A stretch of DNA of 64,000 nt from Rhodospirillales bacterium (GCA_025352565.1 JANXTF010000147.1:39368-103367), one strand, 5' to 3'; counted from the first letter of the stretch, positions 34,544 to 44,032 are shown. Made by a program: numbers and translations. Notes: generated by a model not told the origin, from the sequence alone.

Positions 34544-34624
34544 GGGTGGCCTTCCAGCTTGGCACGCGGCGCACGATATAGGGCGTGGCGCGACGGCACG
34601 TAAGCCGCACCCCAGGAGAGCACC

Positions 34625-34942
34625 ATGGCCGAACGCCCGAAATTCTTTGACGACCTCGCTGGCGTGGCCGGCGGCGCCATGTCCGCGTTGGTCGGGTTGC
34701 GCGAGGAGGCCGAGTCGCTGGTGCGCTCGCGCCTCGACGAGGCCATCCGCAAACTGGACCTTATCAAGCGCGACGAATTCGAGGCGGTGCAGGAGATGGC
34801 GGCCCTCGCCCGCGCGGGACAGGAGGCCGCCGAGGCCCGGCTCGCGAACGTGATCGAGCGGCTCGAGAAGCTGGAGGCGCGCACGCCGATCATCATGCCG
34901 GCTGCTGCCTCCGAGGGGGGCGGGCCGGGGATGATTGCCTGA
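34625..34942 (+). CDS. ubiK: UbiK/BMFP-family accessory factor
   Basis: 105 aa. MAERPKFFDDLAGVAGGAMSALVGLREEAESLVRSRLDEAI is the amphipathic, membrane-active half, followed by a coiled coil (about residues 55-88, AALARAGQEAAEARLANVIERLEKLEAR). Relatives such as YqiC/UbiK assist ubiquinone synthesis and show membrane-fusing activity. AGGAGAG precedes the start. Confidence 0.87.
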   Translation: MAERPKFFDDLAGVAGGAMSALVGLREEAESLVRSRLDEAIRKLDLIKRDEFEAVQEMAALARAGQEAAEARLANVIERLEKLEARTPIIMPAAASEGGGPGMIA

Positions 34943-34943
34943 A

Positions 34944-34960
34944 ATGCCGCAATGCGGCAT
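34944..34960. terminator. Short palindrome behind ubiK
   Basis: ATGCCGCA-A-TGCGGCAT, a perfect 8-bp inverted repeat around one base, two bases after the ubiK stop. There is no T run, so terminator activity is uncertain. A second stem, GGCGGCC/GGCCGCC at 35044-35067, lies just before the next gene. Confidence 0.35.
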
Positions 34961-35109
34961 CAGACATCACGTTAACTTCGCCTCGCGTGCCATTGGGCAC
35001 TTGCGGCACGTCGGAATCGGTTTGTAGGGTGGCGATGTGGCGCGGCGGCCATGCCTTCCCGGCCGCCACCGCGTTCCGCTCGGCCTTCCTTTCAGGTGGG
35101 AGACCCCGC

Positions 35110-35616
35110 ATGCCCGCTACCTCGACCGCCGTCGCGCCAGAGCGCGCGACCAACCCCCTCGATATGATGGAGCAGATCGCGAGCGCCAATGACTGGGTGT
35201 TCGACCGCCGCAGCGACAGCGAGATGGCGGCCGAGGCGCCCGGAAAATGGTGCGATTACGGGCTGTATTTCAGCTGGTCTCAGGAGATCACCGCCATGCA
35301 CTTCACCTGCGCCTTTGACCTGAAGGTGCCGGAGAAGCGTCGCTCGGCGCTGTACGAACTGCTGGCGCTGGCCAACGAGAAGCTCTGGATCGGCCATTTC
35401 GGCATGGATGCCGATGACGGCATGCCTGTGTTCCGTCATTCGGTGCTGCTGCGCGGCGCGCGTGGCGCCTCGTCGGAGAGCCTTGAGGACATGGTCGATA
35501 TCGCCATCACCGAGTGCGAGCGGTTCTTTCCGGCGTTCCAGTTCGTGCTGTGGGGCGGCAAGAAGCCGGCCGAGGCGTTGCAGGCGGCGATGCTGGAATG
35601 CGTGGGCGAGGCGTGA
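35110..35616 (+). CDS. YbjN domain-containing protein
   Basis: 168 aa. The YbjN fold (type III secretion chaperone-like) is suggested by NDWVFDRRSDSEMAAEAPGKWCDYGLYFSWSQEITAMHFTCAFDLKVP, then NEKLWIGHFGMDADDGMPVFRHSVLL. The start MPATST has GGTGGGAG upstream; a frame from 34987 is also open. Function unknown; in alphaproteobacteria it commonly precedes proC, as here 25 bp away. Confidence 0.82.
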   Translation: MPATSTAVAPERATNPLDMMEQIASANDWVFDRRSDSEMAAEAPGKWCDYGLYFSWSQEITAMHFTCAFDLKVPEKRRSALYELLALANEKLWIGHFGMDADDGMPVFRHSVLLRGARGASSESLEDMVDIAITECERFFPAFQFVLWGGKKPAEALQAAMLECVGEA

Positions 35617-35641
35617 CGGTCCCATCTTCCGCAAGTCTCCG

Positions 35642-36442
35642 ATGAGCCTGATTCCACCGGTGCTCCTGGTGGGCTTCGGCAAGATGGGGGCGGCCATGGC
35701 CGCCGGCTGGCGCGAGGAGGGCCTTTCTCCGTCGGTCGCCGTCGATCCCATGATGCCCCCCTCGCACGACCCCGATCTCGCCGTTCTCGCCGGCGGGCTC
35801 GACGTGCCGGCGGGTTTCACCCCGGCCGCCATCGTGTTCGCGGTGAAGCCGCAACAGGCCGCCGAGACGTTGCCGGTTTATGCGCGCTATGTCGGTCAGG
35901 CGGTTTTCCTTTCCATTATGGCGGGTACGCCGATCGCCCGGATCGACGCGCTGCTGGGCGGCGGCGCCCAGGTGGTGCGTGCCATGCCCAACACCCCGGC
36001 CGCCATCCGCCAGGGGATCACCGTCGCCTGCCCGGCTGCCGACGTGACGCAGGAGCAGCGCGCGCTCTGCGACCGGCTGCTCCGCGCGATCGGCGAGGTC
36101 GCCTGGACGGATGACGAGGCGTTGCTCGACCCGGTGACGGCGGTTTCGGGCGGCGGGCCTGCCTATGTGTTCCTGCTGGCGGAACTGCTGGAGCGGGCCG
36201 CGATCGAACAGGGCATTCCGCCCGAGCTCGCGCGGCTGATGGCCCGCAAAACCGTCGCCGGTTCCGGCGCGCTGCTGGCTGCCAGCACGGAGGATGCGGC
36301 CACGCTGCGCCGCAATGTCACCAGCAAGGGCGGTACCACGGCGGAGGCGTTGGCGGTGCTGATGGATGAGGCGGCCTGGCCCGCCGCCATGTCCCGCGCC
36401 ATCGCCGCCGCCACCGCACGATCGCGCGCGCTGGCGGGCTGA
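35642..36442 (+). CDS. proC: Pyrroline-5-carboxylate reductase
   Basis: 266 aa NAD(P)H enzyme of the last step of proline synthesis. Rossmann loop LLVGFGKMGAAMA, FAVKPQ, RAMPNTPA and the signature SGGGPAYVFLLAELLERAAIEQG are present, with TSKGGTTAEAL near the end. The ATG at 35642 gives the family-like start MSLIPPVLLVGFGKMG. Confidence 0.95.
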   Translation: MSLIPPVLLVGFGKMGAAMAAGWREEGLSPSVAVDPMMPPSHDPDLAVLAGGLDVPAGFTPAAIVFAVKPQQAAETLPVYARYVGQAVFLSIMAGTPIARIDALLGGGAQVVRAMPNTPAAIRQGITVACPAADVTQEQRALCDRLLRAIGEVAWTDDEALLDPVTAVSGGGPAYVFLLAELLERAAIEQGIPPELARLMARKTVAGSGALLAASTEDAATLRRNVTSKGGTTAEALAVLMDEAAWPAAMSRAIAAATARSRALAG

Positions 36443-36474
36443 CAAGCGGGCTTCGACGCCCCATCTTGCCAGCC

Positions 36475-37152
36475 ATGAGCACAGACACCGAACTCGACTC
36501 TAAACTTATAGCCGCCGCCTTTGCGCTCGCGGGCGAGGTCGGCTGGGCCAAGGTCAGCGTGGCCGAGGCCGCCCGCCGCGCCGAAATGCCGCTCGACCAG
36601 GCTCGCGCCAGATTCTCCGGCTCCCGCGCGGTGCTCTGCCGCTTCGGCCGCCTCGCCGACCAGGCGGCGCTCGCGGGCGCCGACGCCACGCCCGACGCCT
36701 CCACCCGCGACCGCTTGTTCGACATCCTGATGCGGCGCCTGGATGTGCTCCAGGCTCACCGGGCCGGCACGTTGGCCCTGTTCCGGGAACTCCCCTCCGA
36801 CCCCGCCACGGCCATGATGCTGGCGGCGGCGAGTCTGCGGAGCATGGGCTGGATGCTGGAAGGCGCGGGCCTCGCCTCCACCGGCCTGCGCGGAATGCTG
36901 CGCGCCAAGGGCCTGCTGGCCGTATGGCTCTACACGGTGCGCGCGTGGCGGGGCGACGAGTCCGAAGACATGTCCGCCACCATGTCGGCGCTGGACCGGG
37001 CGCTCGACCGGGCCGAGCAGGTGGAAGGCTGGCTGGGCAAGCGCAACGCATCGCCGGTTCCGGACGCGGAGTTCAGCCCCGAGCCGGAGGTGACGGCCGA
37101 GACGCTGCCGAACACAAGAGGGAACGAAACCGCTACGCCAATCTCGCATTGA
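36475..37152 (+). CDS. TetR-type transcriptional regulator
   Basis: 225 aa. An N-terminal helix-turn-helix of TetR type, KLIAAAFALAGEVGWAKVSVAEAARRAEMPLDQARARF, is followed by an alpha-helical ligand or dimer domain and a disordered acidic tail. It lies 32 bp behind proC and is convergent with an SDR gene. Ligand and targets are unknown. The domain also resembles the helical COQ9 fold, which is a possible alternative. Confidence 0.72.
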   Translation: MSTDTELDSKLIAAAFALAGEVGWAKVSVAEAARRAEMPLDQARARFSGSRAVLCRFGRLADQAALAGADATPDASTRDRLFDILMRRLDVLQAHRAGTLALFRELPSDPATAMMLAAASLRSMGWMLEGAGLASTGLRGMLRAKGLLAVWLYTVRAWRGDESEDMSATMSALDRALDRAEQVEGWLGKRNASPVPDAEFSPEPEVTAETLPNTRGNETATPISH

Positions 37153-37168
37153 CCCATGCGCCCGGCCC

Positions 37169-37897
37169 TCAATACGTCGCCCGCCCGCCTGAGCAATCGA
37201 ACACCGCCGCCGTGCTGAACGAGGCTTCCTCGCTGCACAGCCAAGCCACCAGCGACGCCACCTCGTCCACGGTGCCGAAGCGCGCCATCGGGATCTTGGA
37301 GAGCATGTAGTCGATCTGGCCCTGCGTCATCTGGTCGAAGATCGGTGTTTTCACCGCCGCCGGGGTCACGCAGTTCACCCGAATTTGGCTCGCCGCGAGT
37401 TCCTTGCCGAGCGACTTGGTGAAGCCGATGACGGCGGCCTTCGAGGTGGAGTAGGCAGCGGCGTTGGGGTTGCCCTCCTTGCCGGCGACCGAGGCGATGT
37501 TGACGATGCGGCCCCAACCGCCCTTCAACATGTGCGGCACCACGGCGCGGCAGCAATAGTACAGGGCGTTGACGTTGACATCGATCACGCGCTGCCAGTC
37601 GGCAATCGGGTAGTCCCAACTGGTGGCGTTCGGGCCGGTGATGCCCGCGCTGCACACCAGGATGTCGATGCCGCCGAGCGCGGCCGCGGTCGCGTCGGCG
37701 GCGCGTTGCACGGCGAGGGGATCGGTGAGCTCAAGCGTCTCGGTGTGCGCGGCGGTCGCGCGGCCGAGGGCAGCTTCGTCGCGGTCCCACAGCACCACGC
37801 GGGCGCCTTCACCGGCCAGGCGGGACGCGATGGCGGCGCCGATGCCGGAAACGCCGCCGGTGACGACGGCGACGCGGTTCTCGAAACGTAGCGGCAT
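37169..37897 (-). CDS. Short-chain dehydrogenase/reductase (FabG-like)
   Basis: 242 aa. TGGVSGIG cofactor loop at 13-20, Asp in VLWDRDE favouring NAD, catalytic Ser in VNIASVAG and YSTSK with Lys. NPNAAAYSTSKAAVIGFTKSLGKELAASQIRVN is typical of sugar or 3-oxoacyl reductases. The substrate is not evident. Convergent with the TetR gene. Confidence 0.88.
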   Translation of the reverse strand: MPLRFENRVAVVTGGVSGIGAAIASRLAGEGARVVLWDRDEAALGRATAAHTETLELTDPLAVQRAADATAAALGGIDILVCSAGITGPNATSWDYPIADWQRVIDVNVNALYYCCRAVVPHMLKGGWGRIVNIASVAGKEGNPNAAAYSTSKAAVIGFTKSLGKELAASQIRVNCVTPAAVKTPIFDQMTQGQIDYMLSKIPMARFGTVDEVASLVAWLCSEEASFSTAAVFDCSGGRATY

Positions 37898-38097
37898 GGA
37901 CGGTTCTCCGGTTGCTTTGGGAGGAGCATACCTGTTTGGTGCGGTATCGCGCCACGGCCATGCCTTTATCGCTCATGCGCTGTATGTCAGGAGAGCCGCC
38001 GGGTCGCTGGCTCCGATGGGCAGCCTGACGTTCCGGCCGCCGTGGCGGACGCACTAACGCTTGCTCCCTTGCGCCGCCGCCCCATAGGCTCGCGGTC

Positions 38098-39015
38098 ATG
38101 ATCTCCCTCCTCTTGCGGCGCCTGGCGCTCGCGCTGATGGTCACGCTGACGGTGCTGACGATCAGCTTCGCGCTGACACGGCTGTCGGGCGATATCGCGG
38201 TGTCGATCGCGGGGCCCGCGGCGTCGGCCGAGGACGTGGCCATCATCCGCAAGACCTATGGGTTCGACCGGCCGCTCCCGGTGCAATTCGTCGATTGGGT
38301 GCGCTCGGCGGCGTCGGGCGATCTCGGGCGCTCGTATCTGTACCGCCAGCCGGTGTCCGAGCTGATCCGCGACCGGCTGCCGACCACGCTGAAGCTGGGG
38401 GTTTCCGCCTTGCTGCTGGCGCTGTTCACCGCGTTGCCGCTCGGCATTCTCGCGGCCATGCGCGAGGGCTCGCTGGTGGACCGGGGCGTGATGCTGGTGG
38501 CGCTTGTGGGGCAGGCGATGCCGGGGTTCTGGCTCGCTTTGCTGCTCATCATCCAGTTCGGCCTGAACCTGCAATGGCTGCCGATCGCGGGGGCGGAGGA
38601 CTGGACCGGCTATGTGCTTCCCGCGATCGTGCTCGCCTTCTCCGCCATTCCGGCCCTGATGCGGCTCACGCGCAGCGGCATGATCGACGCGCTTTCGTCG
38701 GATTACGTCCGCACGGCGCGTGCCAAGGGGTTGAGCCGGGCGTCGATCGTGCTGAAACATGCCGCGCGCAACGCGGCGATGCCGGTGGTGGCGATCAGTG
38801 CGGTGCAGCTGGGTGCGCTACTGGGCGGCTCGATCGTGATCGAGGCGGTGTTCGCGCTGCACGGAGTGGGTTACCTCGCGTGGGAGTCGATCAGCAAGAA
38901 CGATTTCCCCGTGGTTCAGGCGGTGGTGCTGTTCCTCGCGGTGATCTACATCGCGCTGACGCTGATCGCCGATCTGTTCAACGCCGTGCTCGACCCGAGG
39001 CTGCGCGCGGCATGA
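38098..39015 (+). CDS. Dipeptide/oligopeptide ABC transporter permease (DppB type)
   Basis: 305 aa with six membrane helices. LLLRRLALALMVTLTVLTISFALTRLSGD is the standard start; the EAA-type loop is DYVRTARAKGLSRASIVLKHAARNA. It partners the next permease in a peptide or nickel-type importer. No periplasmic binding-protein gene lies before it; the upstream 200 bp hold no gene. The stop overlaps the next start by 4 bp. Confidence 0.92.
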   Translation: MISLLLRRLALALMVTLTVLTISFALTRLSGDIAVSIAGPAASAEDVAIIRKTYGFDRPLPVQFVDWVRSAASGDLGRSYLYRQPVSELIRDRLPTTLKLGVSALLLALFTALPLGILAAMREGSLVDRGVMLVALVGQAMPGFWLALLLIIQFGLNLQWLPIAGAEDWTGYVLPAIVLAFSAIPALMRLTRSGMIDALSSDYVRTARAKGLSRASIVLKHAARNAAMPVVAISAVQLGALLGGSIVIEAVFALHGVGYLAWESISKNDFPVVQAVVLFLAVIYIALTLIADLFNAVLDPRLRAA

Positions 39016-39851
39016 TCGCGGTACGTCTGCGCATGGCGTCGACGCTGCTGGGAGCGGCGATCGTGCTGGCGGTGGCGGGAGTGGCGCTGCTGGCCCCGCT
39101 GCTGGTGCCGCATGACCCGTTCGCGCAGGATTTGATGACGCGGCTGGTGCCCCCGATGTGGCTCGATGGCGGGCAGGCCGCGCATCCGTTCGGCACGGAC
39201 CAGTTGGGGCGCGACTATCTCAGCCGGCTGATCTATGGCGCGCGCATCTCGATGCTGATCGGCATCGCCACCGTGGTGACCTCGGGACTGATCGGCACGA
39301 CCCTGGGGGTGCTGGGTGGGTTCTTCGGTGGGTGGGTGGACGATGCGGTCATGTTCGTCATCACCTGCCGCCTGTCGATCCCGCTGGTGCTGGTGGCGCT
39401 GGCGGTGGTGTCGCTGGTGGGAAGCTCGCTTTCGGTCGTGGTGCTGACGTTGGGGCTGCTGCTGTGGGACCGCTTCGCGGTGGTGTCGCGCACTACGACG
39501 ATGCAGGTACGTAACCTCGACTACGTCAGTGCCGCCCGTGCGGCAGGTTGCTCGCGCGTCTCCATAATGCTGCGCGAGGTGCTGCCCAACATCGTGCATC
39601 ATCTGGCGGTCGTGGCGACGCTGGAGATGGCGTTGGCGATCCTGCTGGAGGCGGCGCTGTCGTTCCTCGGCCTCGGCGTGCCGGCGCCGCTGCCGTCTTG
39701 GGGGCTGATGATCGCCGAGGCCAAGGACTACATGTTCTTCACGCCCTGGGTGATCCAAATTCCCGGGATCGCCCTGTTCGTGCTGGTGCTGGGCATCAAT
39801 CTGCTCGGCGACGGGCTGCGCGACCTGCTGGGGGCGGCGCGTGACGCCTGA
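39012..39851 (+). CDS. Dipeptide/oligopeptide ABC transporter permease (DppC type)
   Basis: 279 aa. HPFGTDQLGRDYLSRLIYGARISMLIG is the DppC hallmark, and DYVSAARAAGCSRVSIMLREVLPN the EAA loop; six helices. Its start is fixed by an ATGA overlap with the first permease, although a long overlapping frame on the plus strand is also open there. Confidence 0.92.
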   Translation: MIAVRLRMASTLLGAAIVLAVAGVALLAPLLVPHDPFAQDLMTRLVPPMWLDGGQAAHPFGTDQLGRDYLSRLIYGARISMLIGIATVVTSGLIGTTLGVLGGFFGGWVDDAVMFVITCRLSIPLVLVALAVVSLVGSSLSVVVLTLGLLLWDRFAVVSRTTTMQVRNLDYVSAARAAGCSRVSIMLREVLPNIVHHLAVVATLEMALAILLEAALSFLGLGVPAPLPSWGLMIAEAKDYMFFTPWVIQIPGIALFVLVLGINLLGDGLRDLLGAARDA

Positions 39852-40803
39852 AACCGTGCTGGAGGTGCGCGATCTGCGCGTACGCTTCGGGACAGGCGTG
39901 GATGCGGTGCGCGGCGTGTCGCTAGGCGTGCGGGCAGGCGAGACGCATTGCCTAGTGGGCGAATCTGGCTGCGGCAAGTCGGTGACCGCGCTCGCGGTGA
40001 TGGGCCTGCTTGCGCGCGGGGCCACGCGCAATGCCGCGCTTGTGGCGTTCCGCGGCACCGACATGATGGCGCTGTCGGAGCGCGAAATGGCGCGGCTGCG
40101 CGGCGACAAGATCGCGATGATCTTCCAGGAGCCGATGACCAGCCTGAACCCGGCTTTCACCATTGGTTCCCAGATGGCCGAGGTGCTGGAGCGGCATCGC
40201 GGCGGCGGCCGGCGCCGGGCGCTGGATCGCGCGGCCGGGTTGCTGGGGCGGGTGGGCGTGAGCGCGCCGGGGATGCGGCTGGCGCAATATCCGCACCAAC
40301 TGAGTGGCGGCTTGCGGCAGCGCGTGATGATCGCGATGGCGCTGATGTGCGAACCGGAACTGTTGATCGCCGACGAACCGACGACGGCGCTGGACGTGAC
40401 CGTGCAGGCGCAGATCCTCCGGCTGCTGGTGGAATTGCAGCGCGATCTTGGCCTCGCGATCCTGCTCATCACGCACGATCTCGGCGTGGTGGCGCGCGTG
40501 GCGCATCGGGTGAGCGTGATGTACGCGGGCGAGGTGGTGGAGAGCGCGGCGGTGGACGAATTGTTCGCGGCACCCTCGCATCCCTACACGCGGGCGTTGC
40601 TGGCCTGCGTGCCGGTGCCGGGCACCGTGCGGCGCGATCAACCGCTCGGCAGCATTCCCGGCACGGTCCCGCGCATGCGGCCGGGCTTCGTGGGATGCGC
40701 GTTCCGGGCGCGCTGCCGGTATGCCATGGATGTGTGCGCGGAGGCGGTGCCGGAGCGTCTGCGTGCGCCGGGGCATCGCTATCTCTGTCAGTTGGCCGCA
40801 TGA
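39841..40803 (+). CDS. Peptide ABC transporter ATPase (DppD/OppD type)
   Basis: 320 aa from a GTG that overlaps the permease by 11 bp. Walker A GESGCGKSV, signature LSGGLRQRVMIAMAL, Walker B LLIADEPTTALDV. The C-terminal extension HPYTRALLACVPVPG and CAFRARCRYAMDVC carries cysteines found in iron-sulfur-binding DppD/OppD proteins. Confidence 0.93.
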   Translation: MTPETVLEVRDLRVRFGTGVDAVRGVSLGVRAGETHCLVGESGCGKSVTALAVMGLLARGATRNAALVAFRGTDMMALSEREMARLRGDKIAMIFQEPMTSLNPAFTIGSQMAEVLERHRGGGRRRALDRAAGLLGRVGVSAPGMRLAQYPHQLSGGLRQRVMIAMALMCEPELLIADEPTTALDVTVQAQILRLLVELQRDLGLAILLITHDLGVVARVAHRVSVMYAGEVVESAAVDELFAAPSHPYTRALLACVPVPGTVRRDQPLGSIPGTVPRMRPGFVGCAFRARCRYAMDVCAEAVPERLRAPGHRYLCQLAA

Positions 40804-41750
40804 GTGCCGCGATCGAGGTACGGGACGCGCGCAAGATCTATCGCCAGCGCACAGGGCTGTTCACCGCTCCGCGCGAAGTGCGCGCGGTGGACGGTGTTTC
40901 GCTCCGGGTGGCGCCGGGGACGTGCTTCGGCATCGTGGGCGAGTCCGGCTGCGGAAAATCGACGTTGGCGCGGATGATACTGGGGCTGTTGCCGGTGAGT
41001 TCGGGAGACATCCTGATCGACGGGCGGCGGCTGGCGGACATGGACCGGCGCGCGCGGGCGCGGCTGATCCAGCCGGTGTTCCAGGATCCGTTCTCCTCGC
41101 TCAATCCGCGTCGCCCCGTGGGCGAGATCGTCGGATTGCCGCTGGCGGCGCAGGGCATCCCCCGAAGCGAGGCGCGGCCGCGTGTGCGCGACATGCTGGC
41201 GCGGGTGGGGCTGGCGCCCGAGATGATCGAGCGATTGCCCGCGCAGCTATCCGGTGGCCAGCGACAGCGCGTGGCGATCGCGCGGGCGCTGGTGGTAAAG
41301 CCCGCGATCGTGGTGTGCGACGAGCCGACCTCGGCCTTGGACGTCTCGGTTCAGGCGCAGATACTGAACCTCCTCGCCGATCTACGGCGCGAGTTGGCGC
41401 TGACCGTGATCTTCATAAGCCACAACCTCGCGGTGGTGGAGCATGTGAGCGACGAGGTGGCGGTGATGTATCTCGGCCGTATCGTGGAGGAGAATGCGAC
41501 CGACGCGCTTTTCCACGACCCCCGTCATCCCTACACGCGGGCGCTGCTGGACAGCGTGCTGACGCCCGTGCCCGGGCTCGGCATTCCCGATGTCGGTTTG
41601 GGGGATGCGGGGGTGGACTCAGCGAACATCCCGCCCGGCTGCCGGTTCCATCCGCGCTGCCCGAAGGTTACGGAGGGATGCGATGTCAATTCGCCGGAGG
41701 GTATGCGGCTGAACGATCGCATCGTGGAGTGTCTGCTTGTCGCGGACTAG
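40800..41750 (+). CDS. Peptide ABC transporter ATPase (DppF/OppF type)
   Basis: 316 aa. Walker A GESGCGKST, Q-loop PVFQDPFSSLNPRRPVGEI, signature LSGGQRQRVAIARAL, Walker B IVVCDEPTSALDV. C-terminal HPYTRALLDSVLTPVPG and GCRFHPRCP as in OppF. ATGA overlap with the preceding ATPase. It completes a transporter lacking only the binding protein. Confidence 0.93.
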   Translation: MSAAIEVRDARKIYRQRTGLFTAPREVRAVDGVSLRVAPGTCFGIVGESGCGKSTLARMILGLLPVSSGDILIDGRRLADMDRRARARLIQPVFQDPFSSLNPRRPVGEIVGLPLAAQGIPRSEARPRVRDMLARVGLAPEMIERLPAQLSGGQRQRVAIARALVVKPAIVVCDEPTSALDVSVQAQILNLLADLRRELALTVIFISHNLAVVEHVSDEVAVMYLGRIVEENATDALFHDPRHPYTRALLDSVLTPVPGLGIPDVGLGDAGVDSANIPPGCRFHPRCPKVTEGCDVNSPEGMRLNDRIVECLLVAD

Positions 41751-42534
41751 GATCGTGATCGGGATTGGCGGATGGACGTTTCCGCCATGGTGCGGAACGT
41801 TCTATCCGCCCGGCCTGCCGCATGCGCGCGAACTGGAGTTCGCCAGCCGGCAGGTGACGTCCATCGAGATCAACGGCACGTTCTACCGCACGCAGACGGT
41901 GGCGAGTTTCGCGAAGTGGCGCGACGAGACGCCGGACGGCTTCGTGTTCTCGCTGAAGGCCGCGCGCTATGCCACGCATCGTCGGGAATTGAGTGAGGCG
42001 GGGGAGTCGATCGGGTGGTTCCTGAACTCTGGGATCGTGGAACTGGGCGCCAAGCTTGGGCCGCTGGTCTGGCAGTTTCCGCCGACACGGCAATTCGACC
42101 GCGATGCGTTCGCGGCGTTTTTGGCGTTGCTGCCGACGGAGCATGGAGGGCTGCGGCTGCGGCACGCGATCGAGGTGTATCACGCTAGTTTCCATAATGC
42201 GGCGTTCGTCGATCTGCTTCGGGAAAACGGAGTGGCGCATGTGATCGTGGAGTCGGGCAGGCAAGATCTGTTCGCCGATATGACGGCGGATTTCGTCTAC
42301 GCAAGGCTGGAGCGGAACGAACTGGCCGTGCCGGAGGGGTACGCTTCGGGCGCGCTGGATGCGTGGACGGGGCGGGTTCGCGCGTGGGCGTCGGGCGAGG
42401 CGGTCTCCGATTTGCCGCTGGCAAAGGCGGCCGAGGCAGAGCCGAAGCCGCGCGATTGCTTCATGTACTTCATCGGTGGGGACAAGGTTCGGGCGCCCGA
42501 TTCGGCGCGAGGCTTGCTGCGGCGGTTGGGGTGA
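41737..42534 (+). CDS. DUF72 domain protein
   Basis: 265 aa. IGIGGWTFPPWCGTFYPPGLPHARELEFASRQVTSIEINGTFYRTQT is the DUF72 opening (TIM-barrel-like), and FMYFIGGDKVRAP the end. Function unknown; the fold resembles endonuclease IV-like barrels. The listed start is TTG inside the end of the ATPase gene; a GTG at 41755 would give VIGIGGW and is as likely. Probably cotranscribed with the ABC genes. Confidence 0.85.
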   Translation: MSRTRIVIGIGGWTFPPWCGTFYPPGLPHARELEFASRQVTSIEINGTFYRTQTVASFAKWRDETPDGFVFSLKAARYATHRRELSEAGESIGWFLNSGIVELGAKLGPLVWQFPPTRQFDRDAFAAFLALLPTEHGGLRLRHAIEVYHASFHNAAFVDLLRENGVAHVIVESGRQDLFADMTADFVYARLERNELAVPEGYASGALDAWTGRVRAWASGEAVSDLPLAKAAEAEPKPRDCFMYFIGGDKVRAPDSARGLLRRLG

Positions 42535-42554
42535 GTTCGACCGGAGGGTCGCGC

Positions 42555-43844
42555 TCAATAGCCGAACGCGTGGGGTAGGATCAGCACGAGGCCAGGGATC
42601 AGCGTCACGGCGATCAGCACCAGCAGCAACGCGCCGATCAGGGGCATCACCTCGCGGAATATCTCGCCCAAGGGTGCGCCAACGAGGCCATGCATGACGA
42701 ACAGCAACAGCCCGTGGGGCGGCAAAGCGAGGCCGATCATCATGTTGAGGATGACGACGACGCCGAAATGCACTGGGTCGATGCCGAGGCCGACGGCCAG
42801 CGGCACCAGCAACGGCACCAGGACCAGAAGCATCGTGATGGCGTCGAGCACGCAGGCCAGCGCCAGGAACAGGACATTGACCATCAGCAGGAACAACAGG
42901 GGCGACGGGTGCCAGCTTGCGATGGCGTCCTGCAGCAATTGCGGCACGTTCTCGTTGGCGATGATGAAGTTGAACACGAAGGCGCCGACGATGATAAGGC
43001 CGACGGTGGCGATGCCGTGGATGGTCTCGACGACGATGCGGTAGAGGTCCGCGAGGCCGGCGCTGCGATACACCAGAACCGCGAGCGCCAGAGCATAGGT
43101 GGCGGCAACGGCGGCAGCCTCGGTGGGCGTGGCGATGCCGGAATAGATGATGCCGAGCAGGATCACGGGCAGCATCAGCGGCGGCAGGGCGCGGGCGACG
43201 ATGCGAGGCAGGGCGCGCCAGGGCGGCGGCGCGATGCGGGGCAGGTTCTTGCGTCGTGCGAGGATGGCGATGCAGCCGATGAGCGAGGTTGCCATGAGTG
43301 CCGCCGGGACAAGGCCGCCCAGGAACATCGCGGCGACGGAGGTGTTGGCGATCAGCGCATAGAAGATCATCGGGATCGAGGGCGGCACGATGGGGCCGAT
43401 CGTGGCGGATGCGGCCGAGGTGGCGGCGGCAAAACCGGCGCCATATCGGCCGTCGCGGATCATCATGCGCGCGATCACCAGGCCAGGACCGGCCGCATCT
43501 GCGACCGCACTGCCGGACATGCCGGAGAAGATCAGGTTCGACGCCACGTTGACATGCGCGAGGCCGCCACGGAATCGGCCGAACAGGGCGGCGGCGAAAT
43601 CCAGCAGGCGATCCATCACGCCGCCGGCGCTCATGGTGTTGGCGACGAAGATGAACAGCGGCACGGCGATGAGGACGAAGCTGTTGTAGAGGCTGTTCAT
43701 CACCTGGTCGACCACGAGCCCCGGATCCTGCCCGGTCGCGAACAGGTAGCCGAAGCCGGAACCGATCATGGCCAGCCCGATGGGCGCGCCGAGCAGCGCG
43801 GTGCCGAGGAAAGTGGCGAAGGTGACGATGAGGCCGATCGACAT
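42555..43844 (-). CDS. dctM: TRAP transporter large permease (DctM type)
   Basis: 429 aa with about 12 helices. GAPIGLAMIGSGFGYLF, VPLFIFVANTMSAGGVMDRLLDFA, SNLIFSGMSGSAVADAAGPG, TIGPIVPPSIPMIFYA and ALPPHGLLLFVMHG are DctM blocks. It imports an organic acid using the sodium or proton gradient with DctQ and a DctP binding protein, neither of which is adjacent. Direction is opposite to both neighbours. Confidence 0.9.
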   Translation of the reverse strand: MSIGLIVTFATFLGTALLGAPIGLAMIGSGFGYLFATGQDPGLVVDQVMNSLYNSFVLIAVPLFIFVANTMSAGGVMDRLLDFAAALFGRFRGGLAHVNVASNLIFSGMSGSAVADAAGPGLVIARMMIRDGRYGAGFAAATSAASATIGPIVPPSIPMIFYALIANTSVAAMFLGGLVPAALMATSLIGCIAILARRKNLPRIAPPPWRALPRIVARALPPLMLPVILLGIIYSGIATPTEAAAVAATYALALAVLVYRSAGLADLYRIVVETIHGIATVGLIIVGAFVFNFIIANENVPQLLQDAIASWHPSPLLFLLMVNVLFLALACVLDAITMLLVLVPLLVPLAVGLGIDPVHFGVVVILNMMIGLALPPHGLLLFVMHGLVGAPLGEIFREVMPLIGALLLVLIAVTLIPGLVLILPHAFGY

Positions 43845-44032
43845 CCAGGAACTGTCCCGCGGTAATGCGTGGCTTCGCGTTTCCAGCCACGGTCAGGATA
43901 TTGCGTTCAAAACGTATATGCCGACCGGGATGGCAGTGACCAGGGTCGCGCGGACGGGGTGAAGCCGCGACACATTGGCGCACCGCCGGTCAGGCTTGTG
44001 GTGGCTGCCGGTTTTCTGGTCATGTTCGCTGG

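Noticed and set aside
33731..34960. 409-codon extended form of lgt
   Set aside because: The extension lies opposite ubiK and is unlike any Lgt; a ribosome site supports 34543.
38946..40472. 508-codon minus-strand frame opposite the ABC genes
   Set aside because: Crosses three real genes in antisense; no domains.
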